Source of the DNA: Oricola indica
Lineage (GTDB): Bacteria > Pseudomonadota > Alphaproteobacteria > Rhizobiales > Rhizobiaceae
DNA: 64,000 nucleotides
NCBI RefSeq assembly: GCF_019966595.1
Contig: NZ_JAINFJ010000005.1
Span: forward strand, 62,001 to 126,000
Direction of reading: 5' to 3'
Below, piece by piece: positions 1 to 8,119 of this stretch; positions within the stretch are counted from its first letter, which is position 1, and each line of letters opens with the position of its first letter. The position numbers were made by a program, and so were the translations under genes. The notes beneath the pieces are model-generated. The model saw only the letters and a list, made by a program, of their open reading frames with translations, did no database searches and was not told the DNA's origin.

Positions 1-883
1 TGCCGGACGTGTCGGCATCGACCTCTCTCTGGACGATTGGGACCGCTGCGGCCGTGACGTCGCGACCATCGTCAACCTCATGCCGTCGGGCAAATATCTG
101 ATGGAGGAGTTCTTCTATGCCGGCGGACTGCCTGTCGTGCTGAAGCGCCTCGGCGAGGCCGGGCTGCTGCACAAGGACGCGCTCACGGTCTCCGGGGAGA
201 CAATGTGGGATCAGGTGAAGGATGTCGTGAACCACAATGAGGACGTCATCCTCCCGGTGGAAAAAGCCCTGACGCAACAGGGCGGCATCGCCGTCCTCAA
301 GGGCAATCTCGCGCCAAAAGGGGCCGTCATCAAGCCGTCCGCCGCGTCGCCGCATCTCCTGCAGCACCGCGGCCGTGCCGTCGTCTTCGAGGATATCGAC
401 GACTACAAGGCCCGCATCAACGACGACGCCCTCGATGTCGACGAGACCTGCATTCTCGTTCTGAAGAACTGCGGCCCGAAGGGCTATCCGGGCATGGCCG
501 AGGTCGGCAATATGGGCCTGCCGCCGAAGATCCTGAAAAAGGGGATCACCGACATGGTCCGCATCTCCGATGCGCGCATGTCCGGCACGGCCTACGGAAC
601 GGTGATATTGCATACATCGCCGGAAGCGGCGACCGGCGGTCCGCTGGCCGTCGTTCGCAATGGCGACATGATCGAAATCGATGTTCCGGGCCGGCATATT
701 CGCCTCGACATCTCCGACGAAGAGCTTGCGGCGCGCCTGGCGCAGTGGTCCGAACCCGCCGACCGTCCGACATCCGGATATGAGTGGCTGCACCAGACCC
801 ATGTGCAAGGCGCGGATACGGGCGCGGATCTGGACTTCCTGAGGGGGTGCCGCGGCGCGCCCGTCGGAAGGGACTCGCACTGA
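1..883 (+). CDS. IlvD/Edd-family dehydratase, probable L-arabinonate dehydratase (5'-truncated by window edge)
   Basis: This is the C-terminal 293 codons of an IlvD/Edd-family [Fe-S] sugar-acid dehydratase; the reading frame is already open at base 2 and the start lies upstream of the window. The family signatures NLMPSGKYLMEEF and, nearer the C-terminus, MSGTAYGTVILH and the following GGPLA are present. The step would be dehydration of L-arabinonate to L-2-keto-3-deoxyarabonate. That substrate is inferred from the four downstream enzymes; the family also includes dihydroxy-acid and gluconate dehydratases. The TGA stop overlaps the next ATG (TGATG), which indicates translational coupling. Confidence 0.85.
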   Translation, partial: AGRVGIDLSLDDWDRCGRDVATIVNLMPSGKYLMEEFFYAGGLPVVLKRLGEAGLLHKDALTVSGETMWDQVKDVVNHNEDVILPVEKALTQQGGIAVLKGNLAPKGAVIKPSAASPHLLQHRGRAVVFEDIDDYKARINDDALDVDETCILVLKNCGPKGYPGMAEVGNMGLPPKILKKGITDMVRISDARMSGTAYGTVILHTSPEAATGGPLAVVRNGDMIEIDVPGRHIRLDISDEELAARLAQWSEPADRPTSGYEWLHQTHVQGADTGADLDFLRGCRGAPVGRDSH

Positions 884-1824
884 TGAGTACGAAGATAGCC
901 CTGGTCGGAATCGGCAAGATCGCGCGCGATCAGCACGTTCCCTCGATCGAAGCGTCGCCCGACTGGGAACTCGCGGCGACGGTGTCCCGCCATGGAACGG
1001 TGGAAGGTGTCGAAGCCTTCACGGACATGGACACGCTCCTCGATGCGCGCCGCGACATCGAGGTCATCTCGCTGTGCCTGCCGCCTGTACCGCGCTTCGC
1101 CTATGCGTCATCGGCGCTGAAGGCCGGCCGGCATGTCATGCTGGAAAAGCCGCCGGGCGCGACACTCGCCGAATGCCATACGCTTGGCGCCATGGCGAAA
1201 AGGGCAGGGGTTTCGATCTACGCGACCTGGCACTCCCGCGAAGCTGCAAGGGTCGGCGCGGCGAAGGAATGGCTGCAAAACAAACGTCTCCGGTCGCTCA
1301 AGGTGGTCTGGAAAGAGGATGTGCGCCGCTGGCATCCGGGCCAGGAGTGGATTTGGGATCCCGGTGGCCTCGGCATCTTCGATCCGGGCATCAATGCATT
1401 GTCCATCGTCACGGAAATCCTGCCGGACCCGGTTCACCTGACCAAAGCCGTTCTCGAATTTCCCGAAAATCGCGGCACGCCGATCGCCGCATCGCTCGCC
1501 TTCGCGCATCCGCACGGCGCGGACATGTCCGCGGTGTTCGACTGGCGACAGGACGGAGACCAGATCTGGACCATTGAAGCCGAGACCGATGAGGGCACGC
1601 TCGTGCTTTCCGAAGGGGGCGCGACGCTTTCGATCGATGGTGAAATCCATGCCGGCAACGACACGGACGGCAATCCTCTGCACGGAGAATATCCGCGCCT
1701 CTACGCCAGGATGGCGGAGCTTGTGCGAACCGGCGGGACGGATATGGATCTCGCTCCGATGATCCATGTCGCCGACGCTTTCCTGTTGGGGCACCGCGTC
1801 GCCGTCGAGCCTTTCGACTGGTGA
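883..1824 (+). CDS. Gfo/Idh/MocA-family sugar 1-dehydrogenase (L-arabinose/D-galactose 1-dehydrogenase)
   Basis: A 313-residue NAD(P)-dependent oxidoreductase. The Rossmann motif is VGIGKIARDQH (residues 8-18), the family EKP motif is at 88-90, and the substrate-side segment GLGIFDPGINAL is at about 162-173. Length and sequence resemble bacterial D-galactose/L-arabinose 1-dehydrogenases, which oxidise the sugar to its lactone as the first pathway step. The start at 883 gives MSTKIALVG and overlaps the previous stop; an upstream ATG in the same frame (784) only adds arginine-rich sequence from the neighbouring gene. Specificity between arabinose and galactose cannot be read from the sequence, but the later genes favour arabinose. 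Confidence 0.85.
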   Translation: MSTKIALVGIGKIARDQHVPSIEASPDWELAATVSRHGTVEGVEAFTDMDTLLDARRDIEVISLCLPPVPRFAYASSALKAGRHVMLEKPPGATLAECHTLGAMAKRAGVSIYATWHSREAARVGAAKEWLQNKRLRSLKVVWKEDVRRWHPGQEWIWDPGGLGIFDPGINALSIVTEILPDPVHLTKAVLEFPENRGTPIAASLAFAHPHGADMSAVFDWRQDGDQIWTIEAETDEGTLVLSEGGATLSIDGEIHAGNDTDGNPLHGEYPRLYARMAELVRTGGTDMDLAPMIHVADAFLLGHRVAVEPFDW

Positions 1825-1929
1825 CGGGGCAGTGATCATGGAAACGCCGACACCCGACAGCAACGATACCGCCCGGCTCGTATCTTTCAGCGTCGCCGAT
1901 GCAACAAACGGAACTGCAGGAGAATTGAA

Positions 1930-2847
1930 TTGAAAAAGGCCCTTTCCGGCATCCTCCCGGTGGCGCCAACGCCATTTCACGCCGACGGCAAGGTCGATGA
2001 GGACGGCATGCGCCGCGTCATCGACTGCATGATCGACCAGGGGGTCGATGCGATCTGCATCCTCGCCAACTATTCCGAACAGTTTCTTCTTTCGGACGAG
2101 GAACGCGCGCTCCTCATGCGCCTAAGCCTCGAACACGCGGCCGGTCGCGTGCCGATCATCGTGACAATCAGTCATTTCTGGACCGACCTTGTCGTACGCC
2201 GCGCAAAGGATGCCGAAAGCATGGGCGCGGCCATGGTCATGATGATGCCGCCCTATCACGGCGCTGCATTGCAGGCTGCGCCGCAGGGTATCTTCGAACA
2301 TTTCCAGGCGGTCAACGACGCGATCTCGATACCGATCATGGTGCAGGACGCACCATTGTCGGGCGTGAACCTGACAATCGATCTGCTCGCGCGCATGGCG
2401 CGTGAGCTGGAGAACGTTTCCTATTTCAAGATCGAGTGTCCCTTCGCCGCCGACAAGCTGGCCGCGTTGATCGACGCTGCCGGCGATCACATTGAAGGAC
2501 CCTTCGACGGCGAGGAGGCGGTCACGCTTCTCGCGGATCTCGATGCGGGCGCAACCGGAACGATGACCTCCGCCATGTTCCCGGAAAAGATCGGCCCAAT
2601 CGTCACCGAATATCTTGCGGGCAACCACGAGGCGGCGCTGGAGCATTGGAAACTCTGCCTGCCGCTGATCAACCACGAGAACCGCCAATGCGGCCTTCGC
2701 GCCGCCAAGACCGTGTTCATGGAGGGCGGCGTGATTGCCAGCGATTATGTGCGCCATCCTCTCAAGCCGATGTCGCAACGCACGCGCGATCGTCTTCTTT
2801 CCCTTGCGCGCGATCTCGATGTGCTCGCGCTGAAATGGGGCAAGTAG
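1930..2847 (+). CDS. DHDPS/NAL-family 2-keto-3-deoxy-L-arabonate dehydratase
   Basis: A 305-residue (beta/alpha)8 lyase of the dihydrodipicolinate synthase/N-acetylneuraminate lyase superfamily. The Schiff-base lysine is Lys167 in SYFKIECP. The segments CILANYSEQF and LINHENRQCG resemble the L-2-keto-3-deoxyarabonate dehydratases, which give 2-oxoglutarate semialdehyde by dehydration and deamination-like chemistry rather than aldol cleavage. The start is a TTG at 1930 with AGGAG seven bases upstream (1918-1922); no in-frame ATG fits. The 105-bp gap before it is almost filled by a 31-codon open frame (1838-1933) that ends in TTGA overlap with this start. Confidence 0.85.
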   Translation: MKKALSGILPVAPTPFHADGKVDEDGMRRVIDCMIDQGVDAICILANYSEQFLLSDEERALLMRLSLEHAAGRVPIIVTISHFWTDLVVRRAKDAESMGAAMVMMMPPYHGAALQAAPQGIFEHFQAVNDAISIPIMVQDAPLSGVNLTIDLLARMARELENVSYFKIECPFAADKLAALIDAAGDHIEGPFDGEEAVTLLADLDAGATGTMTSAMFPEKIGPIVTEYLAGNHEAALEHWKLCLPLINHENRQCGLRAAKTVFMEGGVIASDYVRHPLKPMSQRTRDRLLSLARDLDVLALKWGK

Positions 2848-2862
2848 AGGGGTTCCGGGATC

Positions 2863-3765
2863 GTGACGATCACCATGGCAACAACCCAGAAGCTTCCCGC
2901 CAGTCGCTGCGAACTCGGCGAAGGCCCGTATTACGATCCGCAGGCGGATACCGCGTGGTGGTTCGATATCGTCGGCAAGTCGCTGTTCGAACATCGTTTT
3001 TCGACAAGCGAGACAAGCGAACATGCGCTTCCGCGCATGGCTTCGGTCGTCGCGGGAACGGATGACGGGCGCCAATTGCTCGCCATGGAAGACGGGCTCT
3101 ACCTTCGCGATCTCGCGGACGGCGCATTGTCGCTTCTGGCGCCACTGGAGGCGGACAACTCCGCCACGCGCTCCAATGATGGACGCGTACACCCGTCGGG
3201 CAATCTGTGGATCGGCACGATGGGAAAAAGGGCCGAATGGCAGGCCGGCGCAATTTACTGGTTCGATGGCGCCGAACTGCGCCCGCTCTTTCGCAAGATC
3301 ACGATTCCGAACTCCATCTGCTTTGCCCCGGACGGGCGCACCGCCTATTTTGCGGATACGGCAGTCAATACCATATGGCGGGTAGGGGTCGATGCCCGAA
3401 CGGGTCTGCCCTCCGGCGAACCGGAACCGTTTCTCCACGAGAAGGACCTTCCTCTCGGCGGCCATTTCGACGGTTCGGTCACGGATGCCGATGGTGTATT
3501 GTGGAATGCCGCATGGGGTGGTGGCTCGGTCTCCGGCTACGCGCCCAATGGCCAACCCGTCCGCACCTACGAGGTTCCGGCGGCGCAAACCAGCTGCCCC
3601 GCATTTGTCGGCCCGGGGCTCGACCGCCTTCTTGTGACCACGGCATGGGAAGGATACGACGAGGCCGCGCGCGCATCGGACCCCGGTTCGGGCTTCACCT
3701 ATGTGATCGATGGCGGCTTCAAGGGGCGACCGGAGCCGCAGTTCCGGCTCCCGACAGCCACGTGA
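2863..3765 (+). CDS. SMP-30/gluconolactonase-family sugar lactonase (probable L-arabinonolactonase)
   Basis: A 300-residue six-bladed beta-propeller lactonase of the SMP-30/regucalcin family. Expected metal ligands are visible as Glu20 in LGEGP, Asn150 in IPNSICFAPDG and Asp203 in FDGSVTDADG; NDGRVHPSGN lies at 105-114. It should hydrolyse the sugar lactone made by the dehydrogenase to the aldonic acid. The GTG at 2863 has AGAGGGG about nine bases upstream; ATG 2875 (MATTQK) is an alternative start. The gene begins 15 bases after the preceding stop, so it is part of the same transcript. Confidence 0.85.
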   Translation: MTITMATTQKLPASRCELGEGPYYDPQADTAWWFDIVGKSLFEHRFSTSETSEHALPRMASVVAGTDDGRQLLAMEDGLYLRDLADGALSLLAPLEADNSATRSNDGRVHPSGNLWIGTMGKRAEWQAGAIYWFDGAELRPLFRKITIPNSICFAPDGRTAYFADTAVNTIWRVGVDARTGLPSGEPEPFLHEKDLPLGGHFDGSVTDADGVLWNAAWGGGSVSGYAPNGQPVRTYEVPAAQTSCPAFVGPGLDRLLVTTAWEGYDEAARASDPGSGFTYVIDGGFKGRPEPQFRLPTAT

Positions 3766-3788
3766 CTCTAAGAATTAAAGGATAGGAC

Positions 3789-5294
3789 ATGCTTTCAGGC
3801 AAACACCTTATTGCAGGCGAATGGAAATCAGGCGACGCGACGTTCTCGTCGGAACCGGCACATGGCGACGCACATGAATTCGCGGTTGGTACGCCGGCGC
3901 ATGTAGACACGGCGGTGAAAGCAGCCGAGGACGCATTCGTGTCTTATGGCTACTCCAGCCGGGAAGATCGGGCCGCGTTCCTCAACGCGATCGCCGACGA
4001 GATCGAAGCGCGTGGCGCGGAAATCACCGCGATCGGCACAAGCGAAACCGGCTTGCCGGAGGCTAGGCTCGAAGGCGAGCGCGGACGGACGACCGGTCAG
4101 CTTCGCTTGTTTGCAAGCCACATTCTCGAGGGCGATTACCTCGACCGCCGGCATGACGAGGCGCTGCCCGACCGTCAGCCGTTGCCGCGCCCCGATCTGC
4201 GCATGATCCAGCGTCCGATCGGACCGGTTGCGGTGTTCGGAGCGTCCAACTTCCCGCTCGCTTTCTCGACGGCCGGTGGGGATACCGCGGCCGCGCTCGC
4301 GGCGGGATGCCCCGTCGTGGTCAAGGGCCATTCCGCCCATCCGGGCACTGGCGAGATCGTCGCGCAGGCGATTGATGCTGCGATCAAGAAATGCGGCCTT
4401 CATCCGGGCGTCTTCTCGCTGGTCCAGGGCGGCACGCGCGAGACCGGCCAGGCGCTGGTGACCCACCCGTTGATCCGGGCCGTCGGCTTCACCGGTTCGC
4501 TCGCCGGCGGGCGGGCGCTGTTCGATCTCTGCGCCTCGCGCCCCGAGCCGATTCCTTTCTTCGGCGAACTGGGTTCCGTCAATCCGATGTTCCTGATGAC
4601 CAATGCCGTAAAGGCCCGGGGCGGGGAGATCGCCAAGGGTTGGGCCGGATCGCTGACCATGGGCGCGGGCCAGTTCTGCACCAATCCCGGCATCGCCGTT
4701 ATCATCGACGGTCCGGACGCCGATGCATTTTGCAAGGCAGCAACCGAAGCATTGGAACCGGTCGGCGCGCAGACCATGCTCACCGACGGCATCGCCGGTG
4801 CCTACCGCGCGGGCCGCGACCGGGTGGCCGCGAGTGCGGGCGTGCAGGATCTGCTCACCTCGACCTGCGACCTGCGCAACGCGACGCCTTACCTTTATCG
4901 TGTGTCCGGCACGGACTGGCTGGCCAATCATGCCCTCGGCGAAGAGGTCTTCGGCCCGCTCGGGCTGATCGTCACGGTCAAGGATCTGGACGAAATGCAG
5001 GCGATCGCCAGTTCGCTGCAGGGCCAGCTCACCTGCACGATCCATATGGACGCGGCGGACACCGCAGATAGCCAGACACTGATGCCGATCCTCGAACGCA
5101 AGGCGGGCCGTCTGCTCGCAAACGGTTTTCCGACCGGCGTCGAGGTCTGCGACTCCATGGTGCATGGCGGCCCGTATCCTGCCTCGACCAATTTCGGAGC
5201 GACCTCTGTCGGCACGCTGTCAATTCGGCGCTTCCTGCGCCCCGTCTGTTTCCAGAACATCCCGGACGCATTGCTGCCGGACGACCTGAAGTAG
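3789..5294 (+). CDS. Aldehyde dehydrogenase, probable 2-oxoglutarate semialdehyde dehydrogenase
   Basis: A 501-residue aldehyde dehydrogenase. Catalytic residues are Glu260 in FFGELGS and the nucleophile Cys297 in GAGQFCTNPG; the cofactor loop is GPVAVFGASNFPLAFS. This sequence type matches the 2-oxoglutarate (alpha-ketoglutaric) semialdehyde dehydrogenases that finish non-phosphorylating pentose and hexarate pathways. Here it would deliver 2-oxoglutarate to the TCA cycle. It is the last enzyme gene, 23 bases after the lactonase, and is followed by two hairpins before the transporter genes. Confidence 0.85.
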   Translation: MLSGKHLIAGEWKSGDATFSSEPAHGDAHEFAVGTPAHVDTAVKAAEDAFVSYGYSSREDRAAFLNAIADEIEARGAEITAIGTSETGLPEARLEGERGRTTGQLRLFASHILEGDYLDRRHDEALPDRQPLPRPDLRMIQRPIGPVAVFGASNFPLAFSTAGGDTAAALAAGCPVVVKGHSAHPGTGEIVAQAIDAAIKKCGLHPGVFSLVQGGTRETGQALVTHPLIRAVGFTGSLAGGRALFDLCASRPEPIPFFGELGSVNPMFLMTNAVKARGGEIAKGWAGSLTMGAGQFCTNPGIAVIIDGPDADAFCKAATEALEPVGAQTMLTDGIAGAYRAGRDRVAASAGVQDLLTSTCDLRNATPYLYRVSGTDWLANHALGEEVFGPLGLIVTVKDLDEMQAIASSLQGQLTCTIHMDAADTADSQTLMPILERKAGRLLANGFPTGVEVCDSMVHGGPYPASTNFGATSVGTLSIRRFLRPVCFQNIPDALLPDDLK

Positions 5295-5309
5295 ACAAGA
5301 CAGACCATA

Positions 5310-5332
5310 GGGCGCCGCCTTCGGCGGCGTCC
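5310..5332 (+). terminator. GC hairpin after the aldehyde dehydrogenase gene
   Basis: Seven GC pairs (5313-5319 with 5323-5329) around a TTC loop, extended by three more pairs including one G-T. It lies 16 bases after the stop codon. There is no T-run after it, so it may act with Rho or only protect the 3' end of the upstream mRNA. Confidence 0.45.
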
Positions 5333-5352
5333 GCTGAAATCTGCTCAACAAA

Positions 5353-5378
5353 CCGCGCGAAAGGATTTTTTCGCGCGG
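5353..5378. terminator. Perfect 10-bp inverted repeat, terminator-like
   Basis: CCGCGCGAAA (5353-5362) and TTTCGCGCGG (5369-5378) form a perfect 10-bp stem with a 6-base loop. The stem has three T's inside and GTTTG after it. It separates the enzyme genes from the transporter genes and may end transcription from upstream. Confidence 0.5.
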
Positions 5379-5452
5379 GTTTGAAGCGTTTCCAAGCGCG
5401 ACTGAACTCCCAACAATATACTGATTTTATTACGTTATTTGGAAAGATTTTT

Positions 5453-5510
5453 CGCCCGGGAAGGCAATTCCCGGTTGGCGGTCTAATAATATTACTATAC
5501 GATTATTATG
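5453..5510 (+). promoter_or_regulatory. Promoter/operator region of the ABC transporter operon
   Basis: An AT-rich island in a GC-rich locus. It holds CCGGGAA-N5-TTCCCGG, then TAATAAT (5484-5490) and ATTATTA (5502-5508) as an inverted repeat with an 11-base centre. A possible -35 TTGGCG (5475-5480) and -10-like TATACG (5496-5501) fall in it. The repeats are candidate sites for the GntR-type regulator encoded at the operon end; which protein binds them is inference. Confidence 0.4.
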
Positions 5511-5566
5511 CATCGCCGGCTTGTCCTCGGAGGAGGTTCCCGGCGGAATCCATGGGAGGAAATATT

Positions 5567-6481
5567 ATGATACGCAAATTCGCACTTGCCGGCGCAGCGC
5601 TGGCCGCAACCACCTTCATGTCAGGTACCGCCTTGGCGCAGACGATCGGCTTCTCGCAGGTCGGCTCGGAAGGCGACTGGCGCCCGGCTTTCTCTGCCAA
5701 CATGCAGGAAAGCGCCAAGGAATACGGCGTCGATCTCAAATTCGCCAACGCACAGGGCAAGCAGGAAGAGCAGCTTCGGGCCGTTCGCGCCTTTATCGCC
5801 CAGGGCGTCGACGCCATCATCATCGCGCCGGTCGTCGTGACCGGGTGGGATCAGGTGCTGCGCGAAGCCAAGGAAGCCGAAATTCCGGTCTTCCTCGTAG
5901 ACCGTGACGTCGATGTCGAGGACAAGTCGCTTTATGTCACGCGCATTTCCGCGGACTTCAACCTCGAGGGCAAACTGGCCGGCGCATGGCTCGCGGCTGA
6001 ATCGCTCGGCGATTGCAAAGTGGTCGAGCTCCAGGGCACGACCGGTTCCGCACCCGCCATCGAGCGCAAAGGTGGCTTCGAGGCCGTTCTCGACCAGTTC
6101 CCGGCGATGGAAATCGTCGCAAGCCAGTCTGGCGACTTCACGACGGACGGCGGCAAGAAGGTGATGGAAGCCTTCATCAAGTCGACCAACAACCTCGAAG
6201 GCATTTGCGCTTCCTTCGCGCATAACGACAACATGCAGCTTGGTGCGATCCAGGCAATGAAGGAAGCCGGTCTTAAGCCTGGCGAGGATGTGCTGATGGT
6301 CTCCGTCGACTACGTCCCCGCGATCAAGGACGCTCTTGACGCTGGCGAGGCCAATGCCTCGGTCGAACTGCGCTCGGCGGTCGGCGAGTTCATCTATCCG
6401 GTGGTCCTCGACTACCTGAAGAACCCGACCGAGCTCGACAAGTGGATCGTCATTCCCGGTGACCTGCACACCGCTGACTAG
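5567..6481 (+). CDS. ytfQ: Periplasmic sugar-binding protein, YtfQ-type (galactofuranose/furanose family)
   Basis: A 304-residue substrate-binding protein of the ribose/galactofuranose-binding group. A signal peptide (MIRKFALAGAALA...ALA) is followed by mature QTIGFSQVGSE. The blocks IAPVVVTGWDQVL, ELQGTTGS and EANASVEL match E. coli YtfQ closely, so it should capture a furanose-form sugar in the periplasm. The start at 5567 is set by GGGAGGA ending six bases upstream; the open frame extends upstream without a signal-like N-terminus. One ligand-region difference from E. coli YtfQ is SVDYVP where that protein has SIDGVP, which may change specificity. Confidence 0.9.
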   Translation: MIRKFALAGAALAATTFMSGTALAQTIGFSQVGSEGDWRPAFSANMQESAKEYGVDLKFANAQGKQEEQLRAVRAFIAQGVDAIIIAPVVVTGWDQVLREAKEAEIPVFLVDRDVDVEDKSLYVTRISADFNLEGKLAGAWLAAESLGDCKVVELQGTTGSAPAIERKGGFEAVLDQFPAMEIVASQSGDFTTDGGKKVMEAFIKSTNNLEGICASFAHNDNMQLGAIQAMKEAGLKPGEDVLMVSVDYVPAIKDALDAGEANASVELRSAVGEFIYPVVLDYLKNPTELDKWIVIPGDLHTAD

Positions 6482-6512
6482 GTTTCGGCATTGCCGCTGA
6501 ATCCATGAAGGT

Positions 6513-6536
6513 CGGCGCCCCGTTCGCGGGGCGCCG
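6513..6536 (+). terminator. Perfect 10-bp GC hairpin with TTCG loop between ytfQ and ytfR
   Basis: CGGCGCCCCG (6513-6522) pairs with CGGGGCGCCG (6527-6536) around TTCG. No T-run follows. Such intercistronic hairpins after binding-protein genes commonly block 3' exonucleases or attenuate transcription, keeping binding protein in excess over the membrane components. That role is inferred here. Confidence 0.55.
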
Positions 6537-6592
6537 CTGCATGCCGCATCTTGCGGCTGCCGTACCGACCTTGTGCAAAGGTGACTGAACCA

Positions 6593-8119
6593 ATGAACGC
6601 TTCCGCTGGTCCCGCTGCGCGTGTCGAGATGCACGCGATAGGCAAATCTTTTCCGGGCGTCCGCGCGCTATCCGGTGTCGATCTCACGCTCTATCCGGGC
6701 GAAATCCACGCCCTGCTTGGCGAAAACGGCGCCGGCAAATCCACCCTCATCAAGATCCTGACCGGTGCGTTGGATCGTGACGCCGGCGAAATCCGCCTCG
6801 ACGGAGAACCCGTCGATTTCCGGTCCACGGGCGAAGCCCAGACGAGCGGCATCTCCACCGTATATCAGGAGGTCAATCTGATCCCGGCAATGTCGGTGAC
6901 GAAGAACCTCGCACTCGGCCCTTCGGACGGCGCGTTCGGCATCATTTCGTGGCGCAAGGCCCGCGCGGCCGCGCGTCAGAAACTCGCGCGCCTCAACCTG
7001 GACATCGATATCGAGCAGCCCGTAGGCACGTTTTCGGTCGCCGTGCAGCAGCTCGTGGCCATCGCGCATGCGCTCGACGACGACACCAGCGTCCTCGTTC
7101 TCGATGAGCCGACCGCGAGCCTCGATGCGCAGGAAACCGCCACGCTCTTTTCGATTCTTCGCGACCTGAAATCGCGCGGCATGGCGATCGTCTTCATCAC
7201 TCACTTTCTCGACCAGGTTTACGAGATCTCCGACCGTATCTCGGTCCTGCGCAACGGCGGACTCGTGGGAACCGGATTGGCCTCGGACATTTCCCGCCAG
7301 GAGCTGATCTCGATGATGATCGGACGCGAACTGGGAGAGGTCGAGGCGACCTTCGCCCACAAGGCGTCCGAAGAGAAGGGCACCGAAAAGCTCGTCGCGC
7401 GCGGCATCGGCCGCAAGCGCACGCTGGAGCCCTTCGATCTCACGCTGCATGCCGGCGAGGTGGTCGGCCTGGCGGGGCTCCTGGGCTCAGGGCGCACCGA
7501 ACTCACGAAACTCGTTCTCGGCGCCATCCGCGCCGACAGTGGAACGCTCGAAGTCGGCGGCAAGGATGTCGGCCGCAACACGCCCCGGCAATCGCTTGAA
7601 TCCGGCATCGCGTTCTGTCCCGAAGACCGCAAGGCCGAGGGCCTTGTCGGCGATCTGAGCATCCGCGAAAACATCATGCTGTCGATGCAGGCAAAGAACG
7701 GATGGCTGCGCCGGGTCCCGCGCAAGCAGCAGGAACGGCTCGCCAGCGAGATGATCGACGCTTTGGCCATCGCAACGCCGGATGCGGAGAAGCCGGTTCG
7801 GCAACTCTCAGGCGGCAATCAGCAAAAGGTCGTGCTGGCGCGAGCGCTCGCCTCGAAACCCGAGATACTTCTCCTCGACGAGCCGACACGCGGCATCGAT
7901 GTGGGCGCGCATGCCGAAATCATCATGTTGATCCGAAGGCTCTGCGAGGACGGCATGGCGCTCCTCGTCGCGTCTTCGGAACTGGACGAGATCGTCGCAG
8001 CGTCCGATCGCGTCGCGGTTATGCGCGACCGCCGCAAGATCGGGGAAATCGCCGGCGAGGATATCAAGCGAGACAACATCATCCGGATGATAGCGGGGGA
8101 AGACGGTGGCCAGCACTGA
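6593..8119 (+). CDS. ytfR: Sugar ABC transporter ATPase with two nucleotide-binding domains, YtfR-type
   Basis: A 508-residue cytoplasmic ATPase with tandem ABC domains, as in RbsA/MglA/YtfR. The N-domain has Walker A GENGAGKST and Walker B VLVLDEPT. The C-domain has a degenerate P-loop, GLLGSGRTE, but intact LSGGNQQK signature and LLLDEPTRGID. It powers import through the two permeases that follow. ATG 6593 has AAAGGTGA upstream. The gene overlaps the next by 14 bases, consistent with coupled translation. Confidence 0.92.
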   Translation: MNASAGPAARVEMHAIGKSFPGVRALSGVDLTLYPGEIHALLGENGAGKSTLIKILTGALDRDAGEIRLDGEPVDFRSTGEAQTSGISTVYQEVNLIPAMSVTKNLALGPSDGAFGIISWRKARAAARQKLARLNLDIDIEQPVGTFSVAVQQLVAIAHALDDDTSVLVLDEPTASLDAQETATLFSILRDLKSRGMAIVFITHFLDQVYEISDRISVLRNGGLVGTGLASDISRQELISMMIGRELGEVEATFAHKASEEKGTEKLVARGIGRKRTLEPFDLTLHAGEVVGLAGLLGSGRTELTKLVLGAIRADSGTLEVGGKDVGRNTPRQSLESGIAFCPEDRKAEGLVGDLSIRENIMLSMQAKNGWLRRVPRKQQERLASEMIDALAIATPDAEKPVRQLSGGNQQKVVLARALASKPEILLLDEPTRGIDVGAHAEIIMLIRRLCEDGMALLVASSELDEIVAASDRVAVMRDRRKIGEIAGEDIKRDNIIRMIAGEDGGQH

